From CAKAHY01 sp963522175 (GTDB lineage Bacteria > Bacillota > Clostridia > Lachnospirales > Lachnospiraceae): 64,000 nt of DNA. Shown piece by piece: positions 52,303-62,300 of the stretch; position 1 is the stretch's first letter, and every line of letters starts with the position of its first letter. The stretch spans positions 404,369-468,368 of the forward strand of contig CAUQXC010000001.1 of assembly GCA_963522175.1 (NCBI GenBank), given 5' to 3'. The notes under the pieces were generated by a model. That model was not told the origin of the DNA. It saw nothing but the letters and a program-made list of their open reading frames with translations, and did not search any database. Made by a program: the position numbers and the translations under genes.

Positions 52303-53226
52303 CTATTTATACTCCTCTTTCCACATCGGATTATATACTTCATCCAACCCTAATTCACTGTTTCTTGACATCTTAACGGCTTTTTGGGTCATCTGATATA
52401 AAACTTTATTTTTTCTGTTTTTTAGTGAATAATACATCTCATATATCCATGCCTGTATTTTTCCGTAATGTATTCTGTAGCTGTAAAGCTTATTTCTTAT
52501 TGCATAAAATTTTTTCCATGATACGGCAATGTTTTGACCCGTGGCATTAGGTATCTCAATATCCTGCGTATCATGTATAACCTTAGCCTTAGGAATACAT
52601 TTTATTTTGCCGAATTTCCTAAGCCTTATGCTATGCTCGCTGTCATCATAAGCTATAAAGAAATCCGTTCTTACATTTCCCGCCTTTCTAAGCGCCTCTT
52701 TTTTTATCATACTTCCGACAAATGACAAAAAGTCTAATTCAAATAAATCAGAATATTCCTTAGCCGGAATACATTCTTCTTTTATTATTCCAAAGTATGT
52801 TTTTAGTCTCCTTCTATGCCATGTGTCAATTTTCCCCATACATATGACAGAAGAGCAAACAGCAACCGTGCTTCCTTCCTTGTCTTTATTTATATATTCT
52901 TCTATAAGCTCAAAGCAGTCTTTTTCAGGGTAAGCATCATCATCGGCTACCCAAATCCAATCTACATCTTCTTCCGTCATTTTTTCAAATCCGTAGCCGA
53001 AGCCTCCGCTTCCGCCTAAGTTCCTTGACATTGTATAAACTTTCTTTTCAAAGCCTTCATCAACACTTAACCACTCTTTCAAATACTCATTTGTATCAGC
53101 CTTGCTGTTATTGTCCACCACGATGACTGTTTTAGGTTTATAGCTTTGTATTGAATAAGCATGTAAAGCCTTTTTCAGTTTATCCAATCTGTTGTATGTG
53201 ACAACCAGCACTCCTATTTTAAGCAT
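52303..53226 (-). CDS. glycosyltransferase family 2, GlfT2/rhamnosyl type
   Basis: 307 residues. GT-A fold: VLVVTYNRLDKLKKALHAY, VDNNSKADTNEYL, NLGGSGGFGYGFEKM and the DxD WIWVADDDAYPEKDC, the pattern of galactofuranosyl- and rhamnosyl-transferases. Its start overlaps the previous GT2 by 8 bases. Confidence 0.9.
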   Translation of the reverse strand: MLKIGVLVVTYNRLDKLKKALHAYSIQSYKPKTVIVVDNNSKADTNEYLKEWLSVDEGFEKKVYTMSRNLGGSGGFGYGFEKMTEEDVDWIWVADDDAYPEKDCFELIEEYINKDKEGSTVAVCSSVICMGKIDTWHRRRLKTYFGIIKEECIPAKEYSDLFELDFLSFVGSMIKKEALRKAGNVRTDFFIAYDDSEHSIRLRKFGKIKCIPKAKVIHDTQDIEIPNATGQNIAVSWKKFYAIRNKLYSYRIHYGKIQAWIYEMYYSLKNRKNKVLYQMTQKAVKMSRNSELGLDEVYNPMWKEEYK

Positions 53227-54172
53227 TCTTTTTTCCTTTCCTGTTTAATAAGGCATATATATCACCTATAAGCGGCTTAAGAGCTGTATATTTTAAATTT
53301 ATCAACTCAAAAAAAACAAGTTCCGACAGTTTTCCTTTTTCAAGCTTTTCCAATCTTCTTATTTGAAAATCCAACTCATTTTGTAAAAAGTCTTTATTAT
53401 CCCCAAATGATTGTACGCTTTGTAAATTCTTTATAATTCCTTTTACAGTAGCAAGTCTGTGCATATAAGCATTATTTCCTGATTGTCTTGCCAATACGCC
53501 GGCTGTATTCATACCGTGCTGCCTATATAAAACCATTTTCCCTTCATAAAAAAACATGCCGCCAAACAACGCTGCGACAAAATTTATCGCCCAATCATGA
53601 GCCGGTTTAAGCTTCCAATCTATAATATTATTTTCATTCATTTTGAACCATACTTCTTTTCTAAACACCATCGCCATTCCCGGATATTTAGGATATTTTA
53701 CAAATTCTTTTAATCCTATTCTTTTTATCGGAAATGAAAAATCCACAACTTTTCTATTTAATGTATGTGCAATTTTTTCTCCCGTTTCGTTTATATACTC
53801 ATAACCTGTAGACAGAGCCATAATATCGGGATTTTCATTCATTATTTTCAGGCAGGTTTCCACTTTTTTTTCAAGCCATATATCATCCTGATCCGACAAG
53901 AAAACAATCTCCCCTTTTGAAATGTCTATAGCCTTCTTAAAATTAAGTGCATATCCAAGTCTCTCTTCATTCTTAAAAACTTGAATATGCACCTTTTCAC
54001 ACTTTGGATGTATTGCCAAATATTCGCCTAATATTTTATAGGTTCCGTCATCCGAGCAATCATCACACACTATAATTTCATCGGGAAGACGGCTTTGAGA
54101 TAAAATAGAATCAAGTTGTTCTCTAATGTAACTCTCTCCGTTAAAAACCGCCATAACCACTGAAACAGTCAT
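53219..54172 (-). CDS. glycosyltransferase family 2, first gene of the polysaccharide cluster
   Basis: 317 residues. SVVMAVFNGESYIREQLDSIL, CDDCSDDGTYKIL and FLSDQDDIWLEKK (DxD) identify a rhamnosyltransferase-like GT2. AAAGGAAG site. A promoter-like TATAAT lies at 54210-54215 upstream. Confidence 0.92.
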   Translation of the reverse strand: MTVSVVMAVFNGESYIREQLDSILSQSRLPDEIIVCDDCSDDGTYKILGEYLAIHPKCEKVHIQVFKNEERLGYALNFKKAIDISKGEIVFLSDQDDIWLEKKVETCLKIMNENPDIMALSTGYEYINETGEKIAHTLNRKVVDFSFPIKRIGLKEFVKYPKYPGMAMVFRKEVWFKMNENNIIDWKLKPAHDWAINFVAALFGGMFFYEGKMVLYRQHGMNTAGVLARQSGNNAYMHRLATVKGIIKNLQSVQSFGDNKDFLQNELDFQIRRLEKLEKGKLSELVFFELINLKYTALKPLIGDIYALLNRKGKKNA

Positions 54173-54209
54173 TATATCTTCCTTTTACTGCAATATTCTG
54201 TACTTAAGC

Positions 54210-54238
54210 ATTATACCCTAAGTTTTGTTATATTTCAT
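54210..54238 (-). promoter_or_regulatory. probable promoter of the polysaccharide cluster
   Basis: Minus-strand TATAAT (54210-54215) with a weak ATGAAA at -35 (54233-54238, 17-base spacer), about 40 bases before the first GT2 start. Confidence 0.4.
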
Positions 54239-54290
54239 TAAATATGAGTAAAAATATGTATAATTTTCTTTGAAACCTCTTTCTTATAGC

Positions 54291-56132
54291 TTACTGTCTG
54301 TAAACTCCGTCACTTCCGACTCTGTAGCCGTCAGGTGTTACGCCGTTTACAAGCATATAGCCTCCGCTTGTTATATAATACCATCTTCCGCTGTAATTAA
54401 TCCATCTGTTTTTTACAAGATAACCGTTGTTATCCAAATAGTACCATGTTGTGCCGGTTTTAACCCAACCGCTTAACATATTTCCCGAAGATGACATATA
54501 ATGCCACTCCCCGTTTACTTTAACCCAACCGGTCTTCATCGTTCCGTCATTTCCGAAGACATACCATGAACCGTTGAAATATGCCCATGCATTTTTGGCG
54601 TAGCTTCCGTTCAAAAGGTTCAGTCTCCATTTTGAACCTGAATATTCCCAACTTCCGTAAGTATAGGTTGGTGAGCTTATCTTAATATCTTCAGAATCGT
54701 AGTCCCCTCTATTTCCCGCATTACCGAAACCTGAAGCTCCTCCCGAATTACCTCTGCCCGAGCCTCTGCCGCTACTTCCGCCTGAACCTCTACCGCTACC
54801 GCCGCCTGAACCTCTGCCGCCACCTCCGCCTGAGCCTCTGCCGGTATTTCCTGTATTTACATTACCGTTACCTGCGTTATTGTTTCCTGTGTTACCTGTG
54901 TCTGCGCCTGCGTTGTTGTCTCCCGTGCCTGTACCCGCGTTATTGTTTCCTGTGCTGCTTCCGTTGTTGTTTCCGTTATTGTTTCCCGTACCGCTTCCGT
55001 TGTCGTTTCCATTACTATTTCCGGCGTCCGTATCACCGCTTCCTGCATTACTTCCGTTATCATCCGTATCACTTCCGTCAATATCGAAAAACTCAACCGT
55101 ATAGCTGATTTCTTTATTCACCCCGTCTTTATCCGTCAAGCCGCTTACATGAACGGTATATACCCCGCTATTTTCAAGCTTTACATCGGGCTTAAATATT
55201 ATACACGGTCCCATGCCGTAACCTTGTACCTCGAAATTATAATATCCGTCCGAGCCCGAAGGACCGAAATTATATACCTGTCCCGTAGGGGATGTAAGCT
55301 TAACCTTAATTTCGGCATTATATGCACTGTAATATCCTCTGTTAAGAGAAATAGTCCACGGTCCTGAAAAATACTGCTTCGGCATTAATCTTGCAGGCCA
55401 AGGAACATAAGTATAAGCTGCATTCGCTCTCGTATTGTCAAATACATACATTGCGCTGTAAGTATCATACAAGCCGAAACCCGTATACTTCATAGAAGGA
55501 TTCAGACACCATCTTCTGTGTCCTACTCTGTCGATATTGGAACCGTCATCATCCATATAGCCCCACACTATACTCTGCGCCAAATTACGATAATTCCAGC
55601 CTATATTGCTTGAGCCGGCGGCTTTTTTCCCCTTATTGTAAAAATCATCCGGCATATCCGAAGGTTTTTCCGGATAATGTGTCAGCACATTATTTTTCTT
55701 CATTAATACACTTGCATGCTGAGTTAATTCATTATACTCCGCCTTAAGCTCCACATCCGCATCAATACCTGCTATATACCTCATGAAATTGAGGCTGTTC
55801 AGCGCTTCCTGCCTGTCCCTGTCGGAAACCGCTCCCGCCTTATAAGGCGAAAGGCCGGGCATGTCCGAATATTCCGGCGCACGTTTCAGATCAAAAGGAT
55901 GATTTTTATAGAAGTTCCTTATTTCGGTCTTTGTTCTTCTTTCGACATTCTTCCACGAAGCCGAATATAGGTCTACATCGTAAGAATAACCCTCATCATA
56001 GCTTACGACATCGTCTTCGGAATACTCGTCGGCTCTTACATTGTTAAAGCCGCCTTGCCCCGCATACAAGGTCGGCATTGCCGCCGTCAACACAAACGAC
56101 AGCGCAACGGCACATAATCTTTTTACTTTCAT
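54291..56132 (-). CDS. secreted CAP/SCP-domain protein with repeat linker and wall-binding repeats
   Basis: 613 residues from ATG 56132 behind AAGGAGAG. Signal peptide (LCAVALSFVLTAAMPTLYAG). A CAP domain follows (YNELTQHASVLMKKNNVLTHYPEKP, HRRWCLNPS), then an Ig-like part (SGVYTVHVSGLTDKDGVN). Residues about 365-490 are a low-complexity linker of GNNNAG and RGSGG repeats. The C-terminal 130 residues hold wall-binding repeats (GSKWRLNLLNGSY, GSWYVFGNDGTMKTGWVK, GEWHYMSSSGNML, TTWYYLDNNGYL) and end TPDGYRVGSDGVYRQ, matching the end of the 9355 protein. Surface role; CAP activity unassigned. Confidence 0.9.
   Translation of the reverse strand: MKVKRLCAVALSFVLTAAMPTLYAGQGGFNNVRADEYSEDDVVSYDEGYSYDVDLYSASWKNVERRTKTEIRNFYKNHPFDLKRAPEYSDMPGLSPYKAGAVSDRDRQEALNSLNFMRYIAGIDADVELKAEYNELTQHASVLMKKNNVLTHYPEKPSDMPDDFYNKGKKAAGSSNIGWNYRNLAQSIVWGYMDDDGSNIDRVGHRRWCLNPSMKYTGFGLYDTYSAMYVFDNTRANAAYTYVPWPARLMPKQYFSGPWTISLNRGYYSAYNAEIKVKLTSPTGQVYNFGPSGSDGYYNFEVQGYGMGPCIIFKPDVKLENSGVYTVHVSGLTDKDGVNKEISYTVEFFDIDGSDTDDNGSNAGSGDTDAGNSNGNDNGSGTGNNNGNNNGSSTGNNNAGTGTGDNNAGADTGNTGNNNAGNGNVNTGNTGRGSGGGGGRGSGGGSGRGSGGSSGRGSGRGNSGGASGFGNAGNRGDYDSEDIKISSPTYTYGSWEYSGSKWRLNLLNGSYAKNAWAYFNGSWYVFGNDGTMKTGWVKVNGEWHYMSSSGNMLSGWVKTGTTWYYLDNNGYLVKNRWINYSGRWYYITSGGYMLVNGVTPDGYRVGSDGVYRQ
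54735..55060 (-). repeat. tandem codon repeats encoding the linker
   Basis: Two kinds of imperfect tandem repeats in the CAP gene: CCTCTGCCGC-CTTCCGCCTGAA units of 24-27 bases encoding RGSGG, and GTTATTGTTTCCTGTG-type units encoding GNNNAG-like repeats. Prone to length variation between strains (inference). Confidence 0.7.
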
Positions 56133-56250
56133 ACAACTCTCCTTGTAAAACAATTTACGACACCACGCACTACCTGAAATTTATGATATACTCCAACACA
56201 GGTAAAATACCTTTACCCTCGATACTCTTTGCAACAGTATCTTAATCTCT

Positions 56251-57405
56251 TTAAATTTTTCCTTCGATAAACTCCTTAGCCTCCTTTGTTCCTCTACATT
56301 CTTTAAAGCTCTTTGAAATAAGAACAGCCGATTTTTTATACTCTTCATTTTCAAAAAGCTTATTAACCGCAGAAAAAATATCTTTTTTCTCCGAGTAGTT
56401 CAGTCTTATACCGGCTTTAAGTTCTTCCGTTCTTCTTGCGACAGCCTCCTGCTCGGGAGTTTGCGGATACAAAATAAGCGGTACTTCAAAATACAGCGCC
56501 TCCGATACGGAATTCATTCCGCAATGCGTAATAAATGCATCGGCTACGGACAATACCGCCATCTGGTCAACAGATTTATGAATTTCTATATTTTCGGGAA
56601 GATCCCCGAAGTTAGTTTCATTATTCCCCAAAGAGACTATAAGATGATAGTCGCTGCCTTTAAAGGCTTCTATACAATCGTGATAAAAATTCTCATTTTT
56701 TACAACGGTTCCAAGCGAAACATATACCGTCTTTTGCCCGGTTTTCTCCATAGGTTTTTCTATTTCTCTGATGGACGGACCTATAAAGTGATACTTATCG
56801 GAAAATGTATCCGCACAAGGTTGAAAATACTTTGATGTATATACTATGGTTTTAGTATCGTTGTCGTTACTGATGATATCAAGGACACCCTTTACCGGAA
56901 AGCCCTTGTCCTTAAGCCTTTTTATCTGCTTATTTATTTTAGGCATGTCAAAAAACATCTTAAGCAAGTAAAATAGGTTTTGTTTCATATACCTCGAAGA
57001 ATAGCGGTTAAAAGCAAAGGTTGTTGTAGAGCAGATATATGGAATTCCGTACTTTTTTGCACAGAGCTTTCCCCAGTAAGCAACAGAATCAAAAACAATA
57101 AGCTCGGGCTTTATTTCCTCTATTTTTTCTCCCAACATTTTATCTAAAGAAAGTGTTGAATTTACAATAAGCTCCGTTGCAAAGGCAAGATCTTTTCCGA
57201 CTCTGTCCGTGTTTTCCTTATCCTTCATATCAAAACCGCAAGCATCGCAGGAAATGTAAAAAGCCCCCGTTTTTTCTATCTTTTCTTTAAACGTATCAAA
57301 TGAAAAATAATAAATCTCATGCCCCGACGCCACAAGCTCGTTCACCACCTTTAATGTAGGATTGGTGTGTCCGTGTGCAGGTATGCAAAACCAAGCTATC
57401 CTCAT
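56251..57405 (-). CDS. MGT/UGT-family glycosyltransferase
   Basis: 384 residues from ATG 57405 behind GGGGGAGAA. GT-B fold: MRIAWFCIPAHGHTNPTLKVV, then HKSVDQMAVLSVADAFITHCGMNSVSEALYFEVPLILYPQTPEQ (in parts: DAFITHCGMNSVSEALYF), the UDP-sugar binding motif of macrolide and lipid glycosyltransferases. Acceptor unknown. Monocistronic or with the DUF4241 gene 75 bases upstream. Confidence 0.9.
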   Translation of the reverse strand: MRIAWFCIPAHGHTNPTLKVVNELVASGHEIYYFSFDTFKEKIEKTGAFYISCDACGFDMKDKENTDRVGKDLAFATELIVNSTLSLDKMLGEKIEEIKPELIVFDSVAYWGKLCAKKYGIPYICSTTTFAFNRYSSRYMKQNLFYLLKMFFDMPKINKQIKRLKDKGFPVKGVLDIISNDNDTKTIVYTSKYFQPCADTFSDKYHFIGPSIREIEKPMEKTGQKTVYVSLGTVVKNENFYHDCIEAFKGSDYHLIVSLGNNETNFGDLPENIEIHKSVDQMAVLSVADAFITHCGMNSVSEALYFEVPLILYPQTPEQEAVARRTEELKAGIRLNYSEKKDIFSAVNKLFENEEYKKSAVLISKSFKECRGTKEAKEFIEGKI

Positions 57406-57480
57406 AGTTCTCCCCCTTAGTAAGATCAAGCTTTATAATTAAAAAGTCGATTTGTAAATCCATACTCTAAAATATTAATT

Positions 57481-58200
57481 TTATTGCTCACCGACAAAAA
57501 TATATTCAATTATGAGTGAACAAACTTCCCCGTCCTTATCGTAACCGAAATACACAGGATAATAGCCGTCACCGAAGCCGCTTTGTATCATAGGTATGTT
57601 CAGCTTTGTTCCCGGAATGGTGTAGTTTATCCAATCTCCCGCCTCTCGCTGGAACTTAGGATTTTTTATATAACTCTCACTGAATTCTTCGGCAAAGTAA
57701 TCATCGTAAATATTTCCGTCCGGGTTTTCTTTTTTCCATTGTTCCTCGAAGTCACAATATCTGTCCCTTGTCTCAACATCAACTACGGTTGCCAATCCCG
57801 CATCTACGTTAAAACCGAAAAATGAATCTTTGTTAAGGTTCTCCAATTTTTCATCACCTTTTAAGGCATTTCTGTATACAAGGGCCTTTTCATCGGAAAA
57901 TCTGACCCTTGTCGCAATGTACCTGTAATGATTTTCACCCATTTCGACAACCAAAGTATCTATAGGGAATGTTCCCCTCGGAACGTTTTGCAAATAAGGC
58001 TCTTCATCTCTCCTAAGATAAACCAGAGGGTCTCTGACCAAAATACTTCCGGTAGGAAAACTCACCTCTCCCATATCAAGCAGAAAGAGCTTTTTTCCGT
58101 CCACCTTCTCCTGTACAAATAATTCATCATAATTAACAGGAGATACCAAAAGATCCTTTACTTCCTCATACTTTTCCAACCATTCTTTTGTAGCTTCCAT
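57481..58200 (-). CDS. DUF4241-like protein
   Basis: 239 residues, no membrane segment or signal. Seen: FPTGSILVRDPLVYL, TFPIDTLVVEMGENHYRYIATRVRFSDEKALVYRNAL in parts (VVEMGENHYRYIA), and FGFNVDAGLATVVD, which I match to DUF4241. Function unknown; sometimes near toxin or immunity genes, but here no toxin domain is seen. GGAGAAAGG ribosome site. Upstream of the MGT glycosyltransferase. Confidence 0.75.
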   Translation of the reverse strand: MEATKEWLEKYEEVKDLLVSPVNYDELFVQEKVDGKKLFLLDMGEVSFPTGSILVRDPLVYLRRDEEPYLQNVPRGTFPIDTLVVEMGENHYRYIATRVRFSDEKALVYRNALKGDEKLENLNKDSFFGFNVDAGLATVVDVETRDRYCDFEEQWKKENPDGNIYDDYFAEEFSESYIKNPKFQREAGDWINYTIPGTKLNIPMIQSGFGDGYYPVYFGYDKDGEVCSLIIEYIFVGEQ

Positions 58201-58440
58201 ATTTCACAACCTTTCTCCGCTTATAGTTTATTGTCTTTTATTATAACATTTTCCGAAACAAATATACAGATATACGGGAGAAAGTTTATAGGAAATGGAT
58301 GGATTATGTATAAGTTTACTTTTATGCGTGTTTAAGACCTTTGCAAATTACACGGGCAATCTTACTTTGATATTATTTTTATTATCCTGAAAAATATGCT
58401 ATAATCAAGATAATTTTATACATACAAGGAGGTATACCTT

Positions 58441-59046
58441 ATGAAATTATTTTTGTGTTCACACTTTGCGGGTGTAGGAGATTTGATAAAAGAAGAAATC
58501 AAAGAGAAAAAAGTGGTTTTTATACCTACCGCCTCTGTTAATGAAGCTTATACCGGATATGTCGGTTCCGCAAGAAAGCTGTTTAATAAAATGGGCGCTG
58601 TTATTACTGAAATTGATATTTCAAAAGAGGAGCTTTCAACGATAAAATCGGCTTTTAAGGAAGCGGATATCATCTATTTTACCGGCGGTAATTCCTTCTT
58701 TCTTATCGACCAATTACGAAAAACCGGTGTCGATGAATTGCTAAAAAAAGAGCTGAAAAAAGGTAAGCTTATGATTGGCGAATCGGCAGGAGCAATTATA
58801 TGCGCACCCGATATTGCTTATATTGAAAAAATGGACGAAAAACCCGCGGACTACTCACAGGCAGACGACAAGGGACTTAAGCTGATTAATTTTCATGTAC
58901 TGCCTCATTATCTCACCTCACCTTTCAAAAAGGTTACCGCTACGATTTTGAAGGAATTCCCGGATTTAAAAATACATCCTATCAACAATCATCAGGCTAT
59001 CAGCGTTGACGGTAAATCGGTAAAAATAATAGGAGAAGAAGGGTAA
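58441..59046 (+). CDS. peptidase S51 (PepE-like, aspartyl dipeptidase or cyanophycinase fold)
   Basis: 201 residues. Seen: the nucleophile elbow GESAGAIICAPDI (Ser), YFTGGNSFFL, LPHYLTSP and INNHQAISVDG with the family His/acid region. Cleaves Asp-X dipeptides in known members. Promoter TATAAT (58400-58405), AAGGAGG site. Its TAA lies in the left arm of a perfect 20-bp terminator stem shared with the convergent small ORF. Confidence 0.9.
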   Translation: MKLFLCSHFAGVGDLIKEEIKEKKVVFIPTASVNEAYTGYVGSARKLFNKMGAVITEIDISKEELSTIKSAFKEADIIYFTGGNSFFLIDQLRKTGVDELLKKELKKGKLMIGESAGAIICAPDIAYIEKMDEKPADYSQADDKGLKLINFHVLPHYLTSPFKKVTATILKEFPDLKIHPINNHQAISVDGKSVKIIGEEG

Positions 59047-59087
59047 AAAACAAACCACCGGCTTAGTCGGTGGTTTGTTTTTTACCC
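59041..59087. terminator. perfect 20-bp bidirectional terminator between convergent genes
   Basis: GGGTAAAAAACAAACCACCG (59041-59060) pairs without mismatch with the arm at 59068-59087, loop of 7. T-run on both strands. The peptidase TAA (59044-59046) is in the left arm, and the minus-strand 56-codon ORF stops at its right edge. Confidence 0.85.
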
Positions 59088-59257
59088 TATAAGGGCTCGT
59101 TCTCAGTACTAGAGTCCGGAGCTCCATTGAAAGATTCGCCGGCCACAACATCACTATCTTCTTTGCGTTTTTCCCTACAGTATTTGCAAAATATATGCAC
59201 ATAATCCGCGTAAATCTCCACTTCTACTATATGTACTCCTTTCCTTTTGCACAGCAT
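59087..59257 (-). CDS. possible small cysteine-containing protein, 56 residues
   Basis: Minus strand, ATG 59255-59257 to TAG 59087-59089. Reads VEVEIYADYVHIFCKYCREK, with a C-x2-C (CKYC) pair, then an acidic, Ser-rich tail ending ENEPL. Its stop coincides with the shared terminator, which supports a real transcript, but the ribosome binding site is poor (AAAGGAG is mis-spaced) and I do not recognise the family. It could be the trailing end of the hsdR transcript or a degraded remnant. The rest of 59260-59343 shows nothing. Confidence 0.4.
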   Translation of the reverse strand: MLCKRKGVHIVEVEIYADYVHIFCKYCREKRKEDSDVVAGESFNGAPDSSTENEPL

Positions 59258-59343
59258 GCTCAAGATATTCGCTATATCTCACTTTAATTCACTAAATATT
59301 ATTTTTTAGGTAAAACTAAATTGGTATAAAAGTATAATTACTA

Positions 59344-62300
59344 CTACGCAGCAGCATTCTCATTAATGCTATCAATAATACCTCTGATATTTGCCCATAT
59401 GCCTAAGTCTGTAAATATCTCAACTATACTTCCTTGATCTGTAAATGGAGCGTCTTGTAATACAGATAAATCCTTCATCATACCATTGTGAACTATATAC
59501 TCTACAATCTGATTTACAAAGTAAATCTGTCTGCTGTCAAGATTACTGTTCTCAAGATACTCTGAAAACGCTTCCTTTGCCGCATTCATATCAAGACCGA
59601 CTATTTCTCTTACCAACTCACCAAGTGGCTTTTGTCCGTATTCCTTCTCATATTCCTCTTTTGTTCCAAGTTCTGACCAAAGCACTTTTTCAAGTTCTTT
59701 TATATCATCTTTGCTTAAAGGAACATTTGATTTCAACTTTTTTATAGCCTCATTGTCCTGATGCTCTTTAATATAATATTCAGCCTTTGCACGATAGTTT
59801 TTCAGCGAATCACTTTCAAGATCCGAATCATTCCATTCTATAGAAATAATATCGTCAGTAAAGTTAGTATCATATATAATACCTCCCTTTGGGATATACT
59901 TCATCAGTCCGCGGAGCTTTTCTCTTATTATCTCAAACTCGTTTACTCCACAGCCCTCTATATAGTCAGTATGCAATATATCCTCTATAAGGTCTGATTG
60001 CTCATTTATTTCTGTAATATTAGCAATACTTGCAAGTTTTTTCGCATTCTTCCTTAAATCAGTAACAAACCTTTTATATGATTTACCTGCAAGGCATGCA
60101 AGCTCTATTCCATACATCAATGCATCGAAACGCACTGCACTGATTTCATCATCTTCAGGCAATATAAGAGGTGAAAGTTCTTCTCTTATCAACACCGTAT
60201 CTTCAAATGTAAGTACCTTATAACCTTCTTCCGTAGAATATAATTCTACAAACTTTAAGTGTTGTCTTACATCAAAGCTGTCTCTTGAAAGTTCTGATAC
60301 CTTTGCCACCATCTCTTCAACCAGCCTTTTTCTAAACGCTCTAAGCTCATCACTCCGGTAATCCAAGTCTTGCAATCTATATGCTATTTCAAACTTTAAA
60401 TTAAATATAACACTCTGTATCGGAATTGAATTGGCCGCAGTCTGACCCTTACTTATTCTAAAGAAATCAAAATTACCACAAAAATCAAAAATATAAAATT
60501 TAGACTTATCAACTCCGTCAATAAGACCCGGACACAATCTTGTACCACGTCCTATCATCTGCCAGAACTTCGCATAACTCATTACTTTCTTAAAGAAAAC
60601 AAGATTGACAACCTCAGGTACATCAATACCGGTATCCAGCATATCTACAGAAATAGCTATTTGTGGAAATTTATTCGCTTCCGAAAAATCATCTATTATA
60701 CTCTGTGCAAACTTAATCCTGTTATCAATAACCTGTGCATAGCCGGTTAGATGCGGATACTCTTTATTAAAGATTTCAAGAATCTTCTCAGCATGTGCAT
60801 GGTTCTTTGCAAAAATAATGCTCTTTCCAATTTTTTGTCCATAATCTATTTTAATTCCGTTCTTCATGAATGTATCAAGCACTTTGCGGATAGTATCAGA
60901 ATTAAATATCCACTCATTGAGTGCAGATGAGCTTATTGACTCAGGTATGTTGCCATCCTCTGTCTCGAAAGTATTCTCATATATGCTCTTATCTTCATCT
61001 GAAAGATCCGCATACACTATTCCTTCCTCAATAAACTTAAGCTTCGTTTCAACTGATAAAAAATCAACCAGATATCCGTCCTTTACAGCCTGTGAGAGTT
61101 CATATCCGTATGTCGGAACTCCCTGCTCAAGATCAAATCTTTCATATGTATTTTTATCAATGTCGTCTTTTGGCGTAGCTGTAAGCCCCACCAAAGGAGA
61201 ATCAAAATATGTAAAAATATTCTTATATTTATTATAAATAGATCTATGTGCTTCATCACATATCACAAGGTCAAAATGTCCGCATGTAAATATTTTTCTA
61301 TCCTCTTCCTTAGCTGAATCTATAGAATTCATCATAGTCTGATATGTAGAAAAAACGCAATGAGCATTATAATTATTCTTCTCATCACAAAGATTTGTTA
61401 CAGAAAGATTGGGGTAGTTAAGTGTAAATGCTCTTTTTGCCTGAATTACCAAAGATGTTCTGTCCGCAAGGAACAAGATATTTTTAATCCATACGGCGTC
61501 AAGAAGTACACGACACAACTCTATTACAGTTCTTGTTTTTCCTGAACCTGTAGCCATAACAAGTAATGCCTTCCTACGATGTTTTTTATCGAAAGCATTA
61601 CATACAGCCTTGATTGCCGCCTCCTGATAATATCTACCGGCAATATTCTTATCTATAACAACATTTTCAAGAGATGTTCTGATTTTTCTTAAGTTGAACA
61701 TCTTTTCCAAATCTTCTTTTGAATATACGCTTGCTACCTTTCTTTCAGGATATTCACCATCTATTATTCTGGTCTCAAATCCATTTGTAAGGAAAATGCA
61801 AGGTCGTCTTCCGGTTTTTTTCTCAATAGCATCTGCATAGTCGCTTGCCTGTTTTCTTCCTGCTGCAACATCCACACATGTACGCTTTGCCTCTACTATT
61901 GCGAGTGGTCTGTGAGCAGTATCATAAAGCACATAGTCTACAAATCCGTTGCCTGAATCTGTGGGTAATCCCTCTATTTTTACCTCATTTAACCAGTCAG
62001 AGCCTTCTCTCCATCCCGCATCTGCCAGCATAACATCAATGTATATTTTTCTTGTTGAATATTCCGATAATTCCAATGGCTTTGTAACATAGCTTTGAAT
62101 TTTTTCTTCTCTCTGCTCTGTAAGCGGTGCCTTAAGTAAGGCATTATCTGCTATCAACTTATCTAAATCTATATCTGAAATTTCAGGTATCTTCGGTGAC
62201 TCAATCTCTTTTGTCAAAAGTGATTTATCAAAGCTTTGTTCAACATAATTATCCGCGTAACAATAGCTCACAAAATCAAAGAATATATGTAGATTCTCGA

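Noticed and set aside
54735..55060. CRISPR-like array from the repeat pattern
   Set aside because: Units are short, contiguous, in frame and code for a Gly/Asn/Ser linker; no spacers or cas genes.
57481..58200. Immunity protein of a toxin system (DUF4241 context)
   Set aside because: No toxin-like neighbour or polymorphic-toxin domain in the region.
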